From: a virus
Length of the DNA stretch: 38,409 nucleotides
Virus record (IMG/VR): IMGVR_UViG_3300037584_000567
Span: 1 to 38,409 of that record
Reading direction: 5' to 3' (one strand)
Shown here piece after piece: positions 1-9,176 of the stretch. The notes under the pieces were generated by a model. The model was not told the origin of the DNA and did no database searches. It saw nothing but the letters and a program-made list of their open reading frames with translations. Both the position numbers and the translations under genes were made by a program. The stretch's first letter is position 1; every line of letters starts with the position of its first letter.

Positions 1-443
1 AGCAGAACAGCTATAATAGATAACATAGTGGAATTGTAAATGAGTTCTTTACGTTTGCGTATTTGTTGGTATACCTGTGCTTCACGTTTGCGTTGAATTG
101 ACCTTCTAATCTGTATTAGCTGTTTATAACCATCTGCACCAAGATGGTGCAATGAACCCCAGTAGAACATATGCTTTAGTTCCTTCTCCATCTCTTTAAT
201 TCTTTGTCTTGCAGCAAGTTCATCAAATGCTTCTGCTGTGCTTGACTTGGTGTAAGTAATCTTCTTGAATATAGATGGCTTACTTTCTTCTTGTGTTAAA
301 CAGAACTTTACATCTTCTACCGCAGAAGCCCATTTACCTAGCTGTGAGAATACTTCTTGAGCTTCTTTACCATAGTTTACTGCTGTCTTGATACCTTGAA
401 ATACTGCATTTGCTGTAGCTAAAGCTGTGATTGGGTCGATCAA
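1..443 (-). CDS. Partial copy of small C-terminal-anchored late protein (3' end cut by window edge)
   Basis: This is a second copy of the gene at 34765-35265, cut off by the window edge before its stop. About 147 codons are present and about six single-base differences separate the copies. Here the first codon is TTG (443-441), where the other copy has ATG, and it begins one base after the TAA of the upstream ejection gene. The middle is rich in charged residues (Lys, Arg, Glu) and probably helical. The part encoding the full C-terminal hydrophobic segment is only partly present. I do not recognise the family. Its position between ejection-protein and holin genes suggests a virion or lysis accessory role, which is inference. 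Confidence 0.7.
   Translation of the reverse strand, partial: MIDPITALATANAVFQGIKTAVNYGKEAQEVFSQLGKWASAVEDVKFCLTQEESKPSIFKKITYTKSSTAEAFDELAARQRIKEMEKELKHMFYWGSLHHLGADGYKQLIQIRRSIQRKREAQVYQQIRKRKELIYNSTMLSIIAVL
1..443. repeat. End redundancy, near-identical to 34823-35265
   Basis: Base 1 aligns with 34823 and base 442 with 35264 with no gaps and roughly six substitutions, for example near 79, 246, 395 and 419. Identity stops exactly at the start codon (CAA here, CAT at 35263-35265). Exact terminal repeats of a packaged genome should be identical, so the substitutions point to two population variants of one locus and not to a physical terminal repeat. Confidence 0.85.
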
Positions 444-444
444 C

Positions 445-2673
445 TTATAGTCCTTCTAGTACTTCTAATTGTCTTCTATCAAAACCTTCAACAGGTTGTT
501 CTTCAGTTTCTTCTGTAAACTTACGCACAACACCCTCTACATCTGGTAAAGTTTCTGGAGGTGAGTTAGCTAATAACCATGACTGTATAATCCTTGCTGA
601 TTCTTTTTTCTTATCTAATGAAGCTGTGTCTTTAGTAAGTAAAGCAGCATACAATTGAGGGTCAGTAACTGATTGTTGTAATAGTTGAGTAGCTTTATCA
701 AAAGTTAAATTAGCTAAAAGTCTTCTTGCATTTGCAGCAAAAAACTGAGACAAGACTAAACCAGAACCTAAATCTGACGAAAACCTAGAACCTGTTTTAG
801 CTCCAAATAAAGTCATTACTAAGTTAGCCACTGTTGCTACTTCATCTTCAAATAATCTAGCTACTTGCACATCTGGTTTCTTATTAATTAATAATAATTC
901 TTTGTTTAAAGTATTTATTCTATTTAGTTCATCATCAGTAAACTTTAAAGCCCTTGCTGTGCCTACATTATTTTTAAAATAATCATTAAGTTTATTAGCT
1001 GAAATTATATCTTGTCTAGCAATATCATCATAAGTTAAAGAATTATTTAAACCTAGTCTTACAAATTCTGATTTAATACTTTTTAATTCTTCATCAGAAA
1101 AATCTTTTACTAAATTTCTAGCGTCTTCAGGATTACCCAACACAGTCTGTACACTTCTTCCTGTTCTTGCTAACTTTCTTAATTGTTTTTCTGTTTCGTT
1201 AAAATCTCTAGCATAAAAACTTCTACTAGATGAAGCCTCTCTAATAGCATTTGAAACATTTTCAGAAGTAAAAGGTTTATCACCTGCTTTGTACACAGCA
1301 TTTTCAATAATTTTATATTGTCTATATTGTCGGTCAGCACTTGTTAAAATATTTCTAGAGTCTGGAGTTAAACTATTTTCAAGTGCTTTAGTTATTTCAG
1401 TTTCTGCGTTTTGTAAAAGACCTCTGTATTGTTTAGACCTTTCAGTTGGTGTTTTTTCTTCTCTAATTTTACCACGAATAACTGATCTAAATTCTAATAA
1501 ATCTTGACTATCCATTTCTTTAATTTTATCACTTTTTTTAATTTTACTTTTTAGTGAACTAAATTGACTATTAACAAAATCACTAATTGCTTTTCTTTCT
1601 TTACTTCCAGAAAGTATAGTTTTGTCTTGTATAGACTTTAACATTTTCTTTCGTAGATTTGTTACATCAATTCTTTGACCATGTGCTTGTTTATATAAAG
1701 GAGTAAAACTTTCATAACTTTTTTGCAACATAGTATCAATGTCATTTTTTTCTATTACTGTGCCAGGAGCAGTTACTTTTTGTATTACTGATTGTTGCCA
1801 ATCTAACAAACTTTTTTCTCCTTCTGCCATTTTTTTTAATTCTTCAATATTAGTTTCTTCTACTGCTTTTAATTCTTGATTTATTTTAGCTTGATCTTGA
1901 GCATCAAATTCATCAATTATTCTTTTTTCTTGAGCTATTAAAGTATCTTGCCCTGTTAATCTAGCTGGAGTAATTCCTTTTTTACCTGCTAAAACTTGTT
2001 CCGCAGCAGCTTCTGGGTCTACTGCTCTTTTTTGCATTTGTTTAGCAGCCCTTATTTCACCAGCTTCTTGTGAAAAAGGAACAATAGTTTCTAAAGTACT
2101 TTGCGCTCCTCTTTTCAATGTAGTTGGTAAATCAACAATAGCACCTCCTAACATACCTCCTCCAAAAGTAGCAAACTCTCTAGCTGTAGGATATTCCTCT
2201 GGTACAGCTTCTCTAGCTGCACCTGCTGCACCTGCTGCTGCTATCTCTCCAGCAGCTACTCTACCTGGCTGTGTTCTTATACTTTTAGATAAAGGTTCTA
2301 AAAAACGACCTACATACGGAAGTTCTTTTAAACCTCTTTGTGCTTGTGAAGATAACATACCTACAGTTTCTCCCATAACTTTTCTTCCTAAAGCAAAACC
2401 AGCTCCTATACCATATGGTAGTGATTTTCCAACCATTCTAACAGAACCAGATATTATATCTTTAGGTTCACCTTTATAGGTAAAACCAGAATCATACAAA
2501 AAGTCTTGTGCTGATTGTGGTAGTAATTCTTCTGCAATACCAGTATATAACTCTCTAGCAAGATGTGCTGATCTTTCTAGTCCTTGTTTAGCTGTTCCTG
2601 CTATACTAGAATCTTTTTCTGCATCTACAGAATCTACTTCTTCTAATATTTCTAATTGTCTTTTATCTAACAT
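445..2673 (-). CDS. Large internal virion / DNA-ejection protein, allele 1
   Basis: A 742-residue protein transcribed leftward as part of the late array. The N-terminal third has Gly/Ala-rich, weakly hydrophobic stretches (about residues 75-190), and the rest is long, charged and predicted helical. That is the usual look of podoviral internal core or ejection proteins, which enter the cell envelope with the DNA. No catalytic motif is visible. It occupies the same map position as the 610-residue gene at 35262-37094, but I see no convincing similarity between them. It starts 11 bases after the stop of the 439-residue gene and ends one base before the next start. The coding sequence is visibly more AT-rich than the tail genes. 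The ejection role is inferred from position and composition. Confidence 0.6.
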   Translation of the reverse strand: MLDKRQLEILEEVDSVDAEKDSSIAGTAKQGLERSAHLARELYTGIAEELLPQSAQDFLYDSGFTYKGEPKDIISGSVRMVGKSLPYGIGAGFALGRKVMGETVGMLSSQAQRGLKELPYVGRFLEPLSKSIRTQPGRVAAGEIAAAGAAGAAREAVPEEYPTAREFATFGGGMLGGAIVDLPTTLKRGAQSTLETIVPFSQEAGEIRAAKQMQKRAVDPEAAAEQVLAGKKGITPARLTGQDTLIAQEKRIIDEFDAQDQAKINQELKAVEETNIEELKKMAEGEKSLLDWQQSVIQKVTAPGTVIEKNDIDTMLQKSYESFTPLYKQAHGQRIDVTNLRKKMLKSIQDKTILSGSKERKAISDFVNSQFSSLKSKIKKSDKIKEMDSQDLLEFRSVIRGKIREEKTPTERSKQYRGLLQNAETEITKALENSLTPDSRNILTSADRQYRQYKIIENAVYKAGDKPFTSENVSNAIREASSSRSFYARDFNETEKQLRKLARTGRSVQTVLGNPEDARNLVKDFSDEELKSIKSEFVRLGLNNSLTYDDIARQDIISANKLNDYFKNNVGTARALKFTDDELNRINTLNKELLLINKKPDVQVARLFEDEVATVANLVMTLFGAKTGSRFSSDLGSGLVLSQFFAANARRLLANLTFDKATQLLQQSVTDPQLYAALLTKDTASLDKKKESARIIQSWLLANSPPETLPDVEGVVRKFTEETEEQPVEGFDRRQLEVLEGL

Positions 2674-2684
2674 TATGCTCTTTC

Positions 2685-4004
2685 TTAAAAAAAGTACATT
2701 CTATTAATTGGAGATATTTTATTCCATAATTCTTCTGGTTTTGCTCCTTTTTTCTTTGCATATTCCGCAAAAGATTTTTTAACGTCTTTTTTTAAATCTT
2801 TATATTGTAATGTAGTAGCTACGTTTCTTTTTTCTATACCCAATTTAGGTAAAAAAGAATTTATTGCTTCTAATTTAGACCTTGCTTCTACTCTAGTTTG
2901 TCTAGGATTATTAACATTATCTGCAATCTTTGCTAATCCGTTTCGTTTAGTAGTTAAATATGCGTGTATTTGTTCTATTTTTTCTATTGCATTTTCTTTA
3001 CTTTGTAAAAAAGATGGTTTTATATCAAGCATTTCTTCTATTTCTTGTCTTTCTTTATCTGCTTTAACATTCTCTCTTAATTTACTAGCAAGTTCTTGTG
3101 TAGCCATACCTAGTAACTGCCTCATTTCTCCTACACCTGGGTATGGTAATTTATCAGTAGCCTGACCAACAGTAATGTTTACAAAATTTTGATACCCTGA
3201 TAATATACCTGTTCCTTTTTCTACTCCTTGTAACATAGTTATACCAGACTCTTTAAATTTTTTATAGTAATCAGGTTCTGATGTACCACTTGCACCAAGT
3301 TCTGTTATAGTTTCTACTATAGGCTGTGAACCAATAGGCAACACTTTAGTAATACCAGTTCTAGTATTAATTTCTACCACTTGACCATTAACAGGGTCAT
3401 AATCCATTTTATAAAAACCATTAGTTAAATCAAAAGCTCGTTGAGGTGTTACCCCGCTTGTTATTAAAGTATGATAGGTTAAATCTTTTCCAGTTAAAGG
3501 TTTATCTGCAAATACTAAATCAGAATAATTACCTGTTTCTGTAGCTTTTTGTAAACTTTTAGGAGTATATTTATCTGTAGATATGCCTGTTAAAAAATCT
3601 TTCTTAACTTGTCTATTAGCTACTTTCTGTTTCTCTTCTAACATATCAGCTTGTTGTCTTAACCTTACTCCTACCATCTGTATATTAGGGTTAGGATTAT
3701 TATTTAATTTTCTAGCTACCTCTCTTAATCCCTCTGGTGTATTAGGGTCACCAACACCTAATACAGCATCTGTATAAGCTGTTTTTATCTCTTGCAACTG
3801 TTGAGCTTGTGCTTCTTCTGGTGTTTGTTGTCCAAATAAACGTCTAACACTACCTTGTAACTGCTCTCCACTTTGTGTAATACGCTGTGTTATGGCAGAC
3901 ATAGGTGACATAGCACCTCTACCTAGAGTGATAGGTTGTTGTAAAGCATTATTTTGTTGTGTTAATAAACTACTAAACAAACCTTCTGTTATTTCTTGTG
4001 CCAT
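2685..4004 (-). CDS. Internal virion protein, allele 1 of a mosaic gene
   Basis: A 439-residue helical protein with a clear AAGGAG ribosome site before its ATG. Its first roughly 90-100 residues are Gln-rich and contain the motif TPEEAQAQQLQEIKTAYTDA, which recurs almost unchanged in the gene running off the right end of the window (37106-38409). After about residue 100 the two proteins diverge completely, and their C-termini differ. The conserved N-terminus probably docks to a shared partner in the particle while the remainder is exchangeable. It lies between the 797- and 742-residue late proteins, the usual place of internal core genes. No enzyme motif was seen. The ejection-complex role is inferred from context. 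Confidence 0.6.
   Translation of the reverse strand: MAQEITEGLFSSLLTQQNNALQQPITLGRGAMSPMSAITQRITQSGEQLQGSVRRLFGQQTPEEAQAQQLQEIKTAYTDAVLGVGDPNTPEGLREVARKLNNNPNPNIQMVGVRLRQQADMLEEKQKVANRQVKKDFLTGISTDKYTPKSLQKATETGNYSDLVFADKPLTGKDLTYHTLITSGVTPQRAFDLTNGFYKMDYDPVNGQVVEINTRTGITKVLPIGSQPIVETITELGASGTSEPDYYKKFKESGITMLQGVEKGTGILSGYQNFVNITVGQATDKLPYPGVGEMRQLLGMATQELASKLRENVKADKERQEIEEMLDIKPSFLQSKENAIEKIEQIHAYLTTKRNGLAKIADNVNNPRQTRVEARSKLEAINSFLPKLGIEKRNVATTLQYKDLKKDVKKSFAEYAKKKGAKPEELWNKISPINRMYFF
3731..3889. repeat. Second end redundancy, matches 38251-38409
   Basis: Bases 3731-3889 align without gaps to the last 159 bases of the window with three mismatches (3757, 3758, 3762). Upstream of 3731 (downstream in the gene's own direction) similarity falls off quickly. 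The match continues to the last base of the window, so the right end would continue into sequence equivalent to 3890 onward. Together with the 1-443 match this closes the map into a circle. Confidence 0.85.
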
Positions 4005-4013
4005 GTTTACTCC

Positions 4014-6407
4014 TTATTCTGTAGCAGTTTTAGGTTGTAATATTTTTGCTAACTCTACTATTTGTTGTATCTGATTTGCGTTTACATTACCTTGTTGTGT
4101 AGGCAACCCAAACAGTCCTTTAGCACCAGATGTTAAACCTCTTAGTTTTTCTATTTCTGATAAAGCAACTAATTGATCATATTGTGACCTAGCACTTAAT
4201 CCAGATAGTTCTGGTCTTTGTTGTAGTGTAGCTGATATATCTCTACCAGTAGTTAAACCAGTTAGTGCTGCTTCATCTATCTTCTGCGCCCCTGTTAGTA
4301 AACCAGAACCTAAAGTAGCTTGTCTTTGTGCTTCTGTTAGCCCAAACTGTTGTGCTGCTAATGCTTCTTGTGATCTAGCAGTTTCTTGAGCAGATAGTAT
4401 AGACTCAGCTAATGGATTAACTCTGCGTTGACCTCCTACAGTTGGCATAGTCTGACCATAACCTAGCAAACCTCTCTGTGCTAGTGTACCTAACATTCTT
4501 TCTTGTTCTCTTTGTCTCTGTGGCTCAGTCAATGCTCTAGTAGCTGCTAATTGCTGTGCTGTAGCTTCTTCTCTAGTACCTGGTAATCCTTCAAACATTC
4601 CTCTAGCTGCATCAAGTTGTGCTGTTCTAAGAGGTTGATAATCAGCACCTACAGTAGCAGTAGCTCCTTCTGGTGCTACAGTTCCTGTTCCAAAACCAGT
4701 AGTAACTGTGTATGGTCTAAATACACTTTCATACTCTTTTTGTATATCTTCACCACGTTCTTCTAAAGAACTTTGTAAAGCTGATAAACCAGCATAATCT
4801 ATACCAGTTCCTATAATGTTTTCTAAAACACCTCCTGCTGTATCACCAAACACTTCTTTTAAGTCAATAAATTTACTAGCTTCTTCTACTACCTTTCCTA
4901 CTGCTTCTTTTCCTACAACACCTGCACCTGCTGCTTTTATAATATCATCTACTGCTTTTGTAGCACTCTTTGCATCAGTAATAGTTAAACCACCAGTAGT
5001 AGCATCAATACCTACTTCTCCGCCAGTTAATAAAGGTAAATCACTAGTTAAATCAGCAAATGTTTTTGATTGATCTAATGATGGAACACCTAATCCAGTA
5101 GTAACTCCTTCACCTATTCCTGCTAAAGAATCACCTAGACTACCAAACTGTGGCTCTACAAGAGAAGGAACAGCATCAGCTACTTGTGTAAAACCTCCAG
5201 GTGCAGGATATATTTCTTCAGTTCTTGATAAAAGATCAGTAGTAACTCCTTCACCTAGTCCTGATAAAGAATTACCTCTAGGTATGTTTAAAGTTTCTAC
5301 TGTGTCTGCTTCTAGTATATTATTATCAACTAAATAATCACCAAACTTACCTGATTGTAAAGCATCTACACCATAGGTTACACCATAAGCCATAGTGGCA
5401 GCAAGTAAAGCATCTTCTACATCTCTTCCTAGTGCTAAACTAGTACTTCCTGCTACCACAGCATTACCTACAGCAGTAGCTGCTGTTCCAGTTGCGTTAC
5501 CCCCAGTAATAAAACTTCCTATTCGTGGTGCATAAGCACCTCCTGCCAAAGTAGCAGCTACTGTAGCAAATGTTACTAAATTTTTATCAGAGGTATCTTG
5601 ATACAAAGGATAGAAAATAGGTTGATCTCCAACAAACTTAACATTTAAGTCTGCACCACCTTCTACACCTGAATACAGATTACCAAATGATGTAGACTCT
5701 TCACCTCCACTGCGTAATGTGCCACCACCTGCAAATACGTCTACTGTTTCTCCTGTTTTCTTATTGAACAACTCATCCATAGAACTAGGTAGAGTTGCTA
5801 TATACATCTTTTCTGTAGCTCCTTGACCTAGAGGTCTACCTGTATCTACTTCCTTAACAGTGCTAGGTTGTACTTCTATTCTTTTACCAACTCCCATTGC
5901 GGTAGTAGGTTCTTCACTGTAATAATATTTAAAATTACCAGTATTAGGATCAGCAATTCTTTCTACTTCTACATTTTGTTTAGTTGTATCTACACTTCTT
6001 TTACCTAAGTCATATATACTATCTACACCAGCTTTAGCAAACTCTTTAGCTTGTTCTTCTATAATATAGTCTAAATCACTAGGATTTACATAATCAAACC
6101 CTTTTGCTTCTAATACATTATATTGTGCCTTAAATTCATCTCTAAGATTATTAACTCTTTGTTCATAAGACGTAGTATCGTCTGTAACGCTTTCACGAGC
6201 CTGTGACTGCTCTCTTGTCTCTGTAAATAGGTTAGGGCTACTAACGTCTCCAGAGGGCTGTGGTGGGGCTGTGGTGGATTCTGGAGACGTAGCAGCTAAC
6301 CTCATTGCATCTTGTTCTTGTTGTGTTAATCTAGGAGCAACAGAAGGGTCTATGCCTTGTGCAAGTTGCTGTTCTTGAAACATTCTGTAAGCATCTAGGA
6401 TACTCAT
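4014..6407 (-). CDS. Large internal virion / structural protein
   Basis: A 797-residue late protein. Its N-terminal 100 residues are Gln/Ser/Thr-rich and low in complexity. Residues about 280-345 form an Ala/Gly-rich hydrophobic region that could insert in a membrane. The C-terminal 200 residues are Gln-, Ala- and Leu-rich and likely helical, with several LTEAQRQ-like stretches. It overlaps the preceding 78-residue gene by four bases (ATGA), so the two are probably co-translated. The order tail nozzle, small tail protein, large internal proteins matches T7-like late operons. I cannot assign it to a named family, and the internal virion role is inferred from position, size and composition. Confidence 0.6.
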   Translation of the reverse strand: MSILDAYRMFQEQQLAQGIDPSVAPRLTQQEQDAMRLAATSPESTTAPPQPSGDVSSPNLFTETREQSQARESVTDDTTSYEQRVNNLRDEFKAQYNVLEAKGFDYVNPSDLDYIIEEQAKEFAKAGVDSIYDLGKRSVDTTKQNVEVERIADPNTGNFKYYYSEEPTTAMGVGKRIEVQPSTVKEVDTGRPLGQGATEKMYIATLPSSMDELFNKKTGETVDVFAGGGTLRSGGEESTSFGNLYSGVEGGADLNVKFVGDQPIFYPLYQDTSDKNLVTFATVAATLAGGAYAPRIGSFITGGNATGTAATAVGNAVVAGSTSLALGRDVEDALLAATMAYGVTYGVDALQSGKFGDYLVDNNILEADTVETLNIPRGNSLSGLGEGVTTDLLSRTEEIYPAPGGFTQVADAVPSLVEPQFGSLGDSLAGIGEGVTTGLGVPSLDQSKTFADLTSDLPLLTGGEVGIDATTGGLTITDAKSATKAVDDIIKAAGAGVVGKEAVGKVVEEASKFIDLKEVFGDTAGGVLENIIGTGIDYAGLSALQSSLEERGEDIQKEYESVFRPYTVTTGFGTGTVAPEGATATVGADYQPLRTAQLDAARGMFEGLPGTREEATAQQLAATRALTEPQRQREQERMLGTLAQRGLLGYGQTMPTVGGQRRVNPLAESILSAQETARSQEALAAQQFGLTEAQRQATLGSGLLTGAQKIDEAALTGLTTGRDISATLQQRPELSGLSARSQYDQLVALSEIEKLRGLTSGAKGLFGLPTQQGNVNANQIQQIVELAKILQPKTATE

Positions 6408-6640
6408 GAGTATGACCCTCCCTCTATTGAACCACCAGATAATGTACCTGATAGTACAACATTTGTAATTGTTGCTGTGCCTGTCACCGCTGGGGAGGCA
6501 CTATTAGCTTTCGTCGCAACTGCTGTAGCAATATTATCAAATTCAGTATTAATTTCCGTTCCTTTAACGATTTTGTTTGGATCTCCACTGTTTAACGTAT
6601 CCTTTGCTGCGAAGTTAGTTGTTTTTGAATAATTACTCAT
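6404..6640 (-). CDS. Small conserved tail-associated protein
   Basis: A 78-residue protein that begins MSNYSKTTNFAAKD and contains KGTEINTEFDNIATAVATKA. I recognise this as a recurring small protein at the N-terminus of, or next to, tail fibre genes in marine podoviruses, usually of unknown function. Its last residues, SIEGGSYS, closely match the last residues of the 180-residue tail protein at 13211-13753. It overlaps both neighbours by one or four bases, so it is tightly coupled to the tail nozzle gene and the large internal protein gene. Confidence 0.65.
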   Translation of the reverse strand: MSNYSKTTNFAAKDTLNSGDPNKIVKGTEINTEFDNIATAVATKANSASPAVTGTATITNVVLSGTLSGGSIEGGSYS

Positions 6641-8256
6641 TATATAGTCCTTCCTAGAACTGAATAAATATCTATCTTTTGTATTGATAGAGGGTTACTA
6701 TCTATTGATGCGTTTACTCCTACTTGTAAAATAGTACCATTTCCTGATAATTGTGTACTAAGTTTGTCAATAAATACAGAAGCTGAATATTCTGCTACAT
6801 TGTATTCTGCTGTACCATACTCAGCAATGTTTCCTTGTTTTGTTTGTATATCAGCATTATTAAAACTGTTTTCATAATCAAAAGCCCATTTTAAAGCTAA
6901 TGTAGTATTAATAGCACCTATGACTGTTACATTAATCTTTTTAGGTATCTTAGTTACAGCAGGATTACCAAAGTCTAAATATGGTGATAAATAACTAAAT
7001 ACATAACTAGAACCACCATCAGTAAAGTTTTTATACTCTGCTATACCATTAGGTTGTCCTAACAGTAACCTGTTGTCATTTGTTACCGCTAATGATGATG
7101 GGTCTATACTATCCCATCTAGTTACTCTGTATGAACCATCAGGTAGTGTTGCTCTTACATCAAAACAAAATGTAAAACCTGAAGCTGGTAAAGTTAGTAA
7201 ATAAAATGCTTCTTTCTCATAGTATACACTTCTTATCTCATCTTTGCTCTCTACTGCTACAAGAGAAAGAAAGTTATCTCTTACATTCTTTGACAAGTCT
7301 CTTAGTGGTGCTGACTTCTCTTGTATGGTTCTACCTAGACTTCTTAGACCACTATCAGATAGAAATACTAAATCAGTACCTATAACTTGTACAGAGTCTC
7401 TTGCAATACAACCTGTACCTACTATCACATCATTTAATGATATATTACTTATATCATCTGCATTTTGATATAATACAATGTGATGTTCACAGAATATTAC
7501 TAGAAAGTTATTATGTGCAGCTAGTGCTGTTATCTTGTCACCACCAGGTACAACTTTCTCTAGGTTTAACTGTCCTGAACCTGAACCAGTAAATTCTGAT
7601 CCTTCTAATAATCTACTATGATATATTGTTAATGGATCATTTACTATATTAGCCATCCACATTCTACCAAAAGCTGATAATGCTACGTTTGGTGTAAAAG
7701 TAGTTGCACTATAACCAGAAGGAACACTACCTACATCTACTAATCTTTGAAACCCAAAGTCTCCTGTATGAGAATGACTACCTCCACCACCTGTAGGTAA
7801 CTTATGGTATACTAAAGTAGGATGTCCTTTCTGTACTGCATACATGTGTGGACTAAAATTAAGACCACTTTCATATTCTGCTTGTTTAAACTGCCAGTTG
7901 TTATCTGTTATAGTATATGTAAGAGTAGCACTACCATCAGTTGCATATACAGGCATAGCAGACATAGTGCCTTCACCTCTATACAACTTTTCATCACCAC
8001 CACTAATAATAGTATGTGATCCTGTAGCTGTATAATTATCAAACTCTACCATACACTCTGGTAGTGTTGATGTACCACCAGCAGTTGTCTGATACTCCCA
8101 ACCTCTTCTAGCAGCCATTCTACCAGACTTATCAATCACAGCATTGTCTGCTTCTAATGTAAATGACAAGTCAAGAGTTACACCAGAGTCTTGTGTGTTA
8201 ATACCAAAGAAGCCTGGTGATGTTATTGCTACTGGTTGTATAGGTTTGTTAGGCAT
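6640..8256 (-). CDS. Tail nozzle-type protein (T7 gp12-like position)
   Basis: A 538-residue beta-rich protein with many short Gly/Asp/Asn turns and few charged runs, as expected for a podoviral tail tube or nozzle protein. I chose the ATG at 8256 (MPNKPIQPV), which overlaps the previous TAA as TAATG, over a GTG 15 bases upstream. The N-terminal segment around SPGFFGINTQDSG and AARRGWEY is typical of marine podovirus tail tubular B or stabilisation-type proteins in my memory. The preceding 221-residue gene fits a head-tail adaptor, the same pair and order as gp11-gp12 in T7. The family call rests on context and general appearance. Confidence 0.65.
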   Translation of the reverse strand: MPNKPIQPVAITSPGFFGINTQDSGVTLDLSFTLEADNAVIDKSGRMAARRGWEYQTTAGGTSTLPECMVEFDNYTATGSHTIISGGDEKLYRGEGTMSAMPVYATDGSATLTYTITDNNWQFKQAEYESGLNFSPHMYAVQKGHPTLVYHKLPTGGGGSHSHTGDFGFQRLVDVGSVPSGYSATTFTPNVALSAFGRMWMANIVNDPLTIYHSRLLEGSEFTGSGSGQLNLEKVVPGGDKITALAAHNNFLVIFCEHHIVLYQNADDISNISLNDVIVGTGCIARDSVQVIGTDLVFLSDSGLRSLGRTIQEKSAPLRDLSKNVRDNFLSLVAVESKDEIRSVYYEKEAFYLLTLPASGFTFCFDVRATLPDGSYRVTRWDSIDPSSLAVTNDNRLLLGQPNGIAEYKNFTDGGSSYVFSYLSPYLDFGNPAVTKIPKKINVTVIGAINTTLALKWAFDYENSFNNADIQTKQGNIAEYGTAEYNVAEYSASVFIDKLSTQLSGNGTILQVGVNASIDSNPLSIQKIDIYSVLGRTI

Positions 8257-8921
8257 TATGAAGGATACCACACTGTTTCTTCATCAGGTCTTCTTGCAGC
8301 TTCTATAGCTATAGCATCTCCTAAAGCCTGTTTAGCTACTGCATACTGACTTGATACACTGATACCTCCGTCTTCACCACGTTCTTCTATTGCTTTAGCC
8401 CATGCTAAAGATGTAATTATATTTTTCTGTATAGCAGTAGTATCTGTATCATTTGTTAGTTCTTCTTCAGGTATAACTAAGTCAAACCTTATTATATAAT
8501 CACCATCAGGAATAGGGTATAAATCTATTTGTCCATCTCTATCAGGGTCTACACCATTAGGATTATAGTATAATGGCGCACCCTGTGTAGGTGTGTCAGT
8601 TAACAACAAACTTTGTATAAAGTATGTTGATGTTTGATAACGTAAAAATACATCTTCTGTATCATTGTGTGCAGAGATGATTCTAAACTTGTTTCTAGCA
8701 CCATCTAAGTTGTAGTTAAATGTGCCTTGTTGTGTCGTAAACGATACTGTACTTCTTAGTACATCCCAGTTCCATGCGTCTTCTGTTTCTCTTTTAGCGT
8801 CATTAACTAAAGCACCTATCAAAGAAGAATACCCATTCTGAGACACACTGGTTACTTGGGCTTCTCTGAGCCTAACCAGTACATCATTTACTAAATCTAA
8901 ATATGTAGTTGTAAGTGCCAT
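8256..8921 (-). CDS. Head-tail adaptor / tail tubular protein A-like
   Basis: A 221-residue protein starting MALTTTYLDLVNDVLVRL, with helices at both ends and a beta-rich middle containing YNPNGVDPDRDGQIDLYPIP. This pattern is usual for podoviral head-to-tail adaptors equivalent to T7 gp11, which sit under the portal and carry the nozzle. It is followed with a one-base overlap by the putative nozzle protein and is the first large gene after the run of small basic proteins. No enzymatic motif was seen. The assignment is moderately safe from length, order and overall sequence. Confidence 0.65.
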   Translation of the reverse strand: MALTTTYLDLVNDVLVRLREAQVTSVSQNGYSSLIGALVNDAKRETEDAWNWDVLRSTVSFTTQQGTFNYNLDGARNKFRIISAHNDTEDVFLRYQTSTYFIQSLLLTDTPTQGAPLYYNPNGVDPDRDGQIDLYPIPDGDYIIRFDLVIPEEELTNDTDTTAIQKNIITSLAWAKAIEERGEDGGISVSSQYAVAKQALGDAIAIEAARRPDEETVWYPS

Positions 8922-9176
8922 TTAGCAATCCCATTTTCTTAGTGCTTTATTAATCCTACTATTAGGATCATTAGCAGTTTTACTACCTGTTCTTTTCTTT
9001 TTCATTCCTTGCATCCTAGCACAGAAACTCTTACGCCTAGATGCTGCCTTGGGTGACTTCTTTGCTTTCTTTCTTGATACTGGTGGTTTTAAGTTAGCAC
9101 CTGTAGTTCTTTTAAAATACTTTCTACCAGCTTCATTAAGACCACCTTTAGGATTTTGATACTTTTTTTGAACCAT
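8922..9176 (-). CDS. Small basic Cys-containing phage protein (DUF6321-like)
   Basis: An 84-residue, very Lys/Arg-rich protein. I prefer the ATG at 9176 (MVQKKYQNPKGG) over one 15 bases upstream because an AAGGAAG ribosome site lies just before it. It carries NPKGGLNEAGRKYFKR, RRKSFCARM and a C-terminal NKALRKWDC. These conserved blocks recur in many marine phages and I believe belong to the DUF6321 family, function unknown. High positive charge suggests binding to DNA or packaging within the particle, which is speculation. It ends one base before the head-tail adaptor gene. Confidence 0.75.
   Translation of the reverse strand: MVQKKYQNPKGGLNEAGRKYFKRTTGANLKPPVSRKKAKKSPKAASRRKSFCARMQGMKKKRTGSKTANDPNSRINKALRKWDC

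Noticed and set aside
1-443. Physical direct terminal repeat of a linear phage genome
   Set aside because: The copies differ by several bases and the sequence beyond them is different on each side, while packaged terminal repeats are identical.
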